Positions 59,794-64,000 of a stretch of 64,000 nt of DNA are shown here, in pieces. A program made the position numbers and the translations under genes. Origin of the DNA: Azomonas tarimensis (GTDB lineage Bacteria; Pseudomonadota; Gammaproteobacteria; Pseudomonadales; Pseudomonadaceae); contig NZ_JBHRXZ010000016.1 in NCBI RefSeq assembly GCF_042648805.1, positions 248,001 to 312,000 on the forward strand, written 5' to 3'. The notes under the pieces are model-generated. The model was not told the origin of the DNA. It saw only the letters and a program-made list of their open reading frames with translations, and did not search any database. Numbering within the stretch: position 1 is the stretch's first letter; every line of letters starts with the position of its first letter.

Positions 59794-61005
59794 ATGAGTT
59801 TGTTCGCTGCTGTTGAAATGGCGCCCAGGGATCCGATCCTGGGCCTCACCGAAGCCTTCAATGCCGATACCCGGCAGAACAAGGTCAACCTCGGCGTCGG
59901 CGTGTATTACAACGAAGAAGGTCGGATTCCCCTGTTGCGCGCGGTGGTCGAAGCGGAAAAAGCGCGACTGGCGGCCCAGGCTCCCCGCGGCTACCTCCCC
60001 ATCGAAGGCATCGGCGCCTATGACGCCGCGGTACAGCGGTTGCTGTTCGGCAGCGAATCGGCACTGATCACCGAGGGGCGCGTGGTGACGGCTCAGGCCC
60101 TGGGCGGTACGGGTGCGCTACGGGTCGGCGGCGACCTGCTCAAGCGCCTGCTGCCCGACGCGGCAGTAGCGATCAGCAATCCGAGCTGGGAAAACCACCG
60201 TGCCCTGTTCGAATCGGCCGGCTTCCCGGTCCAGCAGTACCGTTATTACAATGCCGAGACCCATGGCATCGACCGCTCCGGCATGCTCGAGGACCTGCGC
60301 AACCTGCCTCCGCGCTCGATCATCATCCTTCACGCGTGCTGCCACAACCCGACCGGCGTCGACCTGAACGCCGATGACTGGCAGCAGATCATCGAGGTCC
60401 TCAAGGAGCGCGAGCACGTGCCCTTTGTCGATATCGCCTACCAGGGCTTCGGCGATGGTATCGAGCAGGACGCCCTGGCTGCCCGCCTGTTCGCCCAATC
60501 CGGGATGAGCTTTCTGGTCTCCAGCTCCTTCTCCAAATCCTTTTCCCTGTATGGGGAGCGGGTCGGCGCGCTGTCGCTGGTCACCCAGAGCCGTGACGAA
60601 TCGGCGCGAGTGCTCTCGCAGCTCAAGCGAGTGATCCGCACCAATTACTCCAACCCGCCTACCCATGGCGCGACCATTGTCGCCAGCGTGCTCAACAGCA
60701 CCGAGCTGCGCGGACTATGGGAAGCCGAGCTGGGCGAGATGCGCGATCGCATTCGCATGATGCGTCAGGCCATGGTCGAACAGCTCGCCACCAAGGGTGC
60801 CCGCCGCGACTTCACCTTCGTCGCGCTGCAGCGCGGCATGTTCTCCTACTCGGGGCTGAACGTGGAGCAGGTCGAGCGGCTGCGCGTCGATCACGGCGTC
60901 TATGCCATCAGCACCGGGCGAATCTGCGCCGCAGCGTTGAACAGCCGCAATATCGGCCATGTGACCGACGCCATCGTGCAGGTGCTGGAGCAATGGCCGG
61001 ACTGA
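59794..61005 (+). CDS. tyrB: Aromatic/aspartate aminotransferase, TyrB-like
   Basis: A 403-residue fold-type I aminotransferase. The PLP lysine is in SSSFSKSFSLYGERVGAL. HACCHNPTGVDL (with the PLP-pyridine Asp/Asn region) and NLGVGVYYNEEGRIPLLRAV are family marks. It transfers amino groups among aromatic amino acids, aspartate and 2-oxoglutarate; TyrB and AspC are hard to separate without experiments. The start at 59794 is that of relatives. It is divergent from uvrB and followed by tRNA-Asn. Confidence 0.88.
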   Translation: MSLFAAVEMAPRDPILGLTEAFNADTRQNKVNLGVGVYYNEEGRIPLLRAVVEAEKARLAAQAPRGYLPIEGIGAYDAAVQRLLFGSESALITEGRVVTAQALGGTGALRVGGDLLKRLLPDAAVAISNPSWENHRALFESAGFPVQQYRYYNAETHGIDRSGMLEDLRNLPPRSIIILHACCHNPTGVDLNADDWQQIIEVLKEREHVPFVDIAYQGFGDGIEQDALAARLFAQSGMSFLVSSSFSKSFSLYGERVGALSLVTQSRDESARVLSQLKRVIRTNYSNPPTHGATIVASVLNSTELRGLWEAELGEMRDRIRMMRQAMVEQLATKGARRDFTFVALQRGMFSYSGLNVEQVERLRVDHGVYAISTGRICAAALNSRNIGHVTDAIVQVLEQWPD

Positions 61006-61015
61006 TCGACAGGAC

Positions 61016-61043
61016 TTGACTATCGGTTAAGAATCAGTAGGAT
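61016..61043 (+). promoter_or_regulatory. Sigma-70 promoter of tRNA-Asn
   Basis: TTGACT (61016-61021) and TAGGAT (61038-61043) are 16 bp apart, with the -10 ending 13 bases before the tRNA 5' end and a GC-rich discriminator. Confidence 0.75.
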
Positions 61044-61055
61044 ACGCCTCGCTGT

Positions 61056-61131
61056 TCCGCGATAGCTCAGTCGGTAGAGCAAATGACTGTTAATCATTGG
61101 GTCCCTGGTTCGAGTCCAGGTCGCGGAGCCA
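61056..61131 (+). tRNA. tRNA-Asn (GTT)
   Basis: A 76-base tRNA beginning TCCGCGATAGCTCAG, with anticodon GTT in the loop CTGTTAA, a GGTTCGAGTCC T-arm and an encoded CCA end. Acceptor arms pair as TCCGCGA/TCGCGGA. Confidence 0.97.
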
Positions 61132-61136
61132 CATCG

Positions 61137-61166
61137 AAGGGTTACGTTCAGACGTAACCCTTTTTT
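61137..61166 (+). terminator. Rho-independent terminator of tRNA-Asn
   Basis: AAGGGTTACG and CGTAACCCTT form a perfect 10-bp stem with a 6-base loop followed by a run of T (TTTTTT). It begins 5 bases past the tRNA end. Confidence 0.9.
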
Positions 61167-61197
61167 CGTGCTCGAGCGTTTGCCGCGGCCCGCGCAT

Positions 61198-61980
61198 TTA
61201 AGCCTCGAAGGCGGCCTCAAAGAGTGCAGGCAGTATCTCTCCAGCCCGCCCCGCCAGGGCAAAAGCCCGCGAAGAGCCTGGTGCCTCCGGCCGAGGGTTG
61301 ATATGCGCGACCAGCGCCCCCGCCTGCAGCGCAATGGATGGTACCTGCGCAGCCGGGTAGACCACTCCGGACGTCCCGACCGAGAGCAGCACATCGCAGC
61401 TCGCTGCCGCCTCGAAGGCAGCCTGCAAGGCCCGTTCGGGAAGCGCCTCACCAAACCACACCACTCCTGGCCGCACCGGACCACCACAGCGACCGCAGCG
61501 CGGCGGTTCCAGGCGCCTGCCCTGCTCCGGCTCGTCCGGACACCCCACCAACCCGGCAAACGGCGACGAGCAGTGGAAACAGCGCGGTGCGTGCAAACTG
61601 CCGTGCAGGTGAATCACCCCTGCGCTGCCGGCACGCTCATGCAGGTCGTCGACATTCTGGGTCACCAGCGTCAGCCTGGGCACCCGCCGCTCGAGCCGGG
61701 CAATGGCCTGGTGGGCCGGATTGGGCGCCGCCCGCAGAACCTGCATACGGCGCCATTCGTACCATCCCCAGACCAGCGCGGGGTCATTCTCGAACGCTTC
61801 GGGCGTGGCCAGTCGAGCGGCATCGAAGCGCTTCCACAAGCCCGTGAGCGCATCGCGAAAGGTCGGGATACCACTCTCCGCCGACACGCCCGCCCCGGTG
61901 AACACCACCAGATGCTGCGCATCGCGCAACCCCTGCACCAGCGTCGGCATCGAGTGCCGCAACGAGACAGCATCCATCAC
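61198..61980 (-). CDS. cobB: NAD-dependent protein deacylase (sirtuin)
   Basis: A 260-residue SIR2-family enzyme. NAD-binding motifs are FTGAGVSAESGIPTFRD and TQNVDDLHERAG; the zinc Cys pairs are CFHC and CGRC. A Tyr-x-x-Arg pair (WYEWRR) matches the class III desuccinylase/deacetylase signature seen in CobB. It removes acyl groups from protein lysines using NAD. Its 3' end is close to the tRNA-Asn terminator on the other strand, and a hairpin terminator lies between it and the FKBP gene. Confidence 0.9.
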   Translation of the reverse strand: MMDAVSLRHSMPTLVQGLRDAQHLVVFTGAGVSAESGIPTFRDALTGLWKRFDAARLATPEAFENDPALVWGWYEWRRMQVLRAAPNPAHQAIARLERRVPRLTLVTQNVDDLHERAGSAGVIHLHGSLHAPRCFHCSSPFAGLVGCPDEPEQGRRLEPPRCGRCGGPVRPGVVWFGEALPERALQAAFEAAASCDVLLSVGTSGVVYPAAQVPSIALQAGALVAHINPRPEAPGSSRAFALAGRAGEILPALFEAAFEA

Positions 61981-62008
61981 CTACTCCCCCGGCAGTACCG
62001 GAACGAAA

Positions 62009-62036
62009 ACGGGGAACCCTCTGGCTCCCCGTTTTT
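62009..62036 (-). terminator. Terminator of the FKBP gene
   Basis: On the minus strand ACGGGGAGCC pairs with GGTTCCCCGT (one G-U pair) around a 3-base loop, followed by TTTCG. A run of T on the other strand may make it bidirectional. Confidence 0.75.
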
Positions 62037-62055
62037 TACCACGACTGGCCAAGCC

Positions 62056-62823
62056 TCACTCGGCGGGCAGGTCGCCAGCCGACTCTTCCACAGGTGCAGC
62101 CGAGCGCGACATGCCGTCGGCGTCTTTCACTTCAAGCAGCTCGATATCGAATACCAGCACCGAATTGGCCGGAATCGTGGGGCTCGGGCTCTGCTCGCCA
62201 TAGGCCAGCTCGCTCGGCAGGTAGAACTTGTAGGTTTCACCCTCGCGCATCAGCTGCAGGCCTTCGACCCAGCCCTGAATGACACCACCCACAGGCAGAT
62301 CAAGCGGCTGGCCACGCTCCAGCGAGCTATCGAACACGGTCCCGTCGATCAGCCGGCCTTCGTAGTGAACGGTGACGACGTTGTCGGGCGTCGGACGCTC
62401 GCCGGTCTCGGAGGACTCGACGATCTCGTACTGCAGGCCGGACTCGGTGACAGTCACGCCTTCACGCTGGGCGTTTTCCGCAAGATAGGCTTCGCCGGCC
62501 TTGCGAGCCTCTTCATTGGCTTGCGCCATGCGCTCTTCGGCGCGGGTCTGCAGCGCAGTGAAGGCCTCCATCAGCTCGTCATCGGAGACGCGCTGCTCAT
62601 TGTCGGCCAGTGCGTCTTCGATGCCCAGCGCGACAGCCTGGGGATCGAGATCTTCCATGCCTTCCTGCGCCATGCTGCGCCCCATGTTCAGGCCGATCCC
62701 GTAGGACGCCTTCTGTGCCGGCGTATCCAGCTCGACATTGGCCTGAGGTTCGTCCTGGGTGTTGCAACCCGCCAGAACCAGACCCACCAGAGCCACCGCA
62801 GGGGCCCAACGTTGATTTCTCAT
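62056..62823 (-). CDS. FKBP-type peptidyl-prolyl isomerase lipoprotein
   Basis: A 255-residue exported protein of the FkpA/FklB/Mip type. The N-terminus has a lipoprotein signal with lipobox LAGC (Cys20). A helical dimerisation domain follows (about 40-120). The FKBP domain occupies about 135-235, with PTPDNVVTVHYEGRLIDGTV and PSELAYGEQSPSPTIPANS as catalytic-site motifs. It assists folding of envelope proteins. An acidic tail ends the protein. It is transcribed away from the tRNA-Asp/Val genes and ends at a hairpin at about 62009. Confidence 0.88.
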   Translation of the reverse strand: MRNQRWAPAVALVGLVLAGCNTQDEPQANVELDTPAQKASYGIGLNMGRSMAQEGMEDLDPQAVALGIEDALADNEQRVSDDELMEAFTALQTRAEERMAQANEEARKAGEAYLAENAQREGVTVTESGLQYEIVESSETGERPTPDNVVTVHYEGRLIDGTVFDSSLERGQPLDLPVGGVIQGWVEGLQLMREGETYKFYLPSELAYGEQSPSPTIPANSVLVFDIELLEVKDADGMSRSAAPVEESAGDLPAE

Positions 62824-63261
62824 GCTGTTTCCTTATCGAAGCTTGAATGCAAAAGAGCGAGCCAGCTTAACAGGCGACCACAAAGGCTGGCTACCGCACG
62901 CCGGGCCGGTACGACCGGACAGGAACGTCGAGTGTTAAGAGCGTCAATTGGCGCATAGTTCCACAGCCGATCGACCATTCGACCGAAAACCCGAATGCCA
63001 GCCTAGTTGCCGCGACCGAGCCACTCCTCCAGCTTCGACAAGGCAATAGGTGACCACACGTCAATAACAAGAGCGTGGCGCAATGAACAACTTCCGTGCC
63101 TCGCAGCCCCAGCGGCATCGGCACGCCTGATAGTCGGAGTGCGCCACTGACCCAGACCGCAGGCATCCAAGCCAAACCAGCAAATTGCGACCAATAAAAA
63201 AGGGCAGCCAGATTGGCTACCCTTTCTTGATACAGAGCCCTCAGTCCAGGCTCTGTGTATA
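62824..63261. other. Intergenic region, no gene recognised
   Basis: About 440 bp between the FKBP gene start and tRNA-Asp. The only strong signal is the tRNA terminator at 63201-63223. A 94-residue minus-strand frame (62891-63175) has no good ribosome-binding site and odd composition, so I do not call it. Confidence 0.4.
63201..63223 (-). terminator. Terminator of the tRNA-Val/tRNA-Asp transcript
   Basis: On the minus strand AGGGTAGCCA pairs with TGGCTGCCCT around a 3-base loop and is followed by TTTTTTATTGG. It is about 38 bp past the tRNA-Asp 3' end. Confidence 0.85.
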
Positions 63262-63338
63262 TGGCGCAGCGGACGGGACTCGAACCCGCGACCCCCGGCG
63301 TGACAGGCCGGTATTCTAACCGACTGAACTACCGCTGC
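63262..63338 (-). tRNA. tRNA-Asp (GTC)
   Basis: A 77-base tRNA on the minus strand, GCAGCGGTAGTTCAGTCGGT..., with anticodon GTC in CCTGTCACG, a GGTTCGAGTCC T-arm and an encoded CCA end. It is the downstream tRNA of a pair. Confidence 0.97.
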
Positions 63339-63352
63339 GCATTACCACGAGA

Positions 63353-63428
63353 TGGTGGGTGATGACGGGATCGAACCGCCGACCCTCTGCTTGTAAGGCA
63401 GATGCTCTCCCAGCTGAGCTAATCACCC
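63353..63428 (-). tRNA. tRNA-Val (TAC)
   Basis: A 76-base tRNA on the minus strand, GGGTGATTAGCTCAGCTGGG..., with anticodon TAC in CCTTACAAG, a GGTTCGATCC T-arm and an encoded CCA end. It is 14 bp upstream of tRNA-Asp and shares its promoter. Confidence 0.97.
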
Positions 63429-63449
63429 TTCACTCTCGAAGTGGTGCGC

Positions 63450-63478
63450 ATTCTAGAGAGGCATCCGAACCTTGGCAA
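63450..63478 (-). promoter_or_regulatory. Sigma-70 promoter of tRNA-Val/tRNA-Asp
   Basis: On the minus strand TTGCCA (63478-63473) and TAGAAT (63455-63450) are 17 bp apart and followed by the GC-rich discriminator GCGCACC, as for tRNA-fMet. This is typical of stringently controlled tRNA promoters. Confidence 0.85.
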
Positions 63479-63673
63479 CCCCCAATCGAAAAAAATTTAT
63501 GAAATCTTCCAGACACTTAGCGACACTCGCTAAATTCGGGTCTAGCTGCGGCCTGAGGCATGGAAGACCAGCGCATGGCAGTCCGCTCGCCGTCGGCTAT
63601 GTAGCGGCGGGGTTGGACAACCTTCTATAGAAAGGAATAATGCGCGCTTCGTTTTTCCGGAGTGCCTGTTCTC

Positions 63674-64000
63674 ATGTGGTTTCGCAACCTGCTCGTCTAC
63701 CGTCTTACCCAGGACGTCCGTCTCGACCCCGAGACCCTGGAAACCGCACTGGCCAACAAGCGCGCCCGCCCCTGCGCCAGCCAGGAACTGAGCACCTACG
63801 GCTTCGTTGCCCCCTTCGGCAAAGGCGAGGACGCCCCACTGGTGCACACCAGCGAAGGCTTCACGCTCATCGCCGCGCGCAAGGAAGAACGCATTCTGCC
63901 CGGCAGCGTGGTGCGTGACGCTGTGAAGGAAAAGGTCGACGAAATCGAAGCCGAACAGATGCGCAAGGTCTACAAGAAGGAGAAGGAGCAGATCAAGGAT
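63674..64000 (+). CDS. rdgC: Recombination-associated protein RdgC (5' part)
   Basis: The first 109 codons of an RdgC gene; the window ends within it. The start MWFRNLLVYRLTQDVRLDPE and the segments RPCASQELSTYGFVAPFGKG and ARKEERILPGSVV are colinear with E. coli RdgC, a ring-shaped DNA-binding protein of about 300 residues that restrains RecA and acts in replication restart. Codon use and length before the cut are normal; the rest lies outside the window. The region between tRNA-Val and this start is about 245 bp. Confidence 0.92.
   Translation, partial: MWFRNLLVYRLTQDVRLDPETLETALANKRARPCASQELSTYGFVAPFGKGEDAPLVHTSEGFTLIAARKEERILPGSVVRDAVKEKVDEIEAEQMRKVYKKEKEQIKD

Noticed and set aside
62891..63175. 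94-residue minus-strand frame before the FKBP gene
   Set aside because: Odd composition, no ribosome-binding site, no recognised domain.

Overview
The window looks like a chromosomal segment from a gamma-proteobacterium of the family Pseudomonadaceae (Pseudomonas or Stutzerimonas-like). This rests on gene content and style: high GC, a QuiP-type AHL acylase, BetT, RimO, RelA-RlmD-CysM, UvrB, a CobB-type sirtuin, RdgC, and a ligase-associated repair operon of the kind known from Pseudomonas. I could not run a taxonomic search, so the genus is inferred.

Layout. 1-6.7 kb: xthA, a chemoreceptor, small unknown genes, initiator tRNA-fMet (minus), dusC and an SdiA-regulated-type gene. This stretch is bracketed by two inverted copies of a fold-back MITE-like repeat (1-87 partial, 6598-6745 complete with CTAG ends). 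6.7-13 kb: two paralogous multi-domain hybrid histidine kinases (minus) and a small membrane protein with a monooxygenase-like domain. 13.0-30.45 kb: an AT-rich leader of about 700 bp, then an exopolysaccharide locus of fifteen genes, all on the plus strand: DegT aminotransferase, flippase, GT2, BY-kinase/co-polymerase, two WbqC paralogues, an RfaH-type antiterminator, GT4, Wzy-like polymerase, PslG-like glycosidase, two more GT4, a 65-residue unknown, GT2 and an acyltransferase. The leader carries two ops-like elements, which fits RfaH control of the operon that encodes RfaH.

30.5-41.3 kb: rimO, betT (minus), trmO, a small unknown gene, and a minus-strand run (LEA14-like lipoprotein, His-rich SEC-C protein, DUF2489 protein, QuiP-like acylase, DUF1508 protein, unknown), then a small repeat-bearing protein. 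41.4-47.4 kb: a DNA-damage operon (exonuclease, ATP-dependent ligase, Lhr-type helicase, PdeM nuclease) with two ATGA overlaps. 47.4-52.5 kb: a small unknown gene, erythromycin-esterase-like protein, phosphoribosyltransferase, an unlisted 55-residue Pro-rich ORF, DUF2058 protein, MazG, and a methyltransferase-like gene behind a very good Fur box. 52.7-64 kb: relA, rlmD, cysM, uvrB (minus), a tyrB-like aminotransferase, tRNA-Asn, sirtuin, FKBP lipoprotein, tRNA-Val/tRNA-Asp (minus) and the 5' part of rdgC, cut by the window end.

The most notable candidate is the exopolysaccharide locus with its own RfaH-like regulator and leader ops elements. It has a flippase, polymerase, co-polymerase kinase, glycosyltransferases, a decorating acyltransferase and a periplasmic glycosidase. 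No initiating glycosyltransferase or outer-membrane export protein is visible, so those would have to come from elsewhere in the genome.
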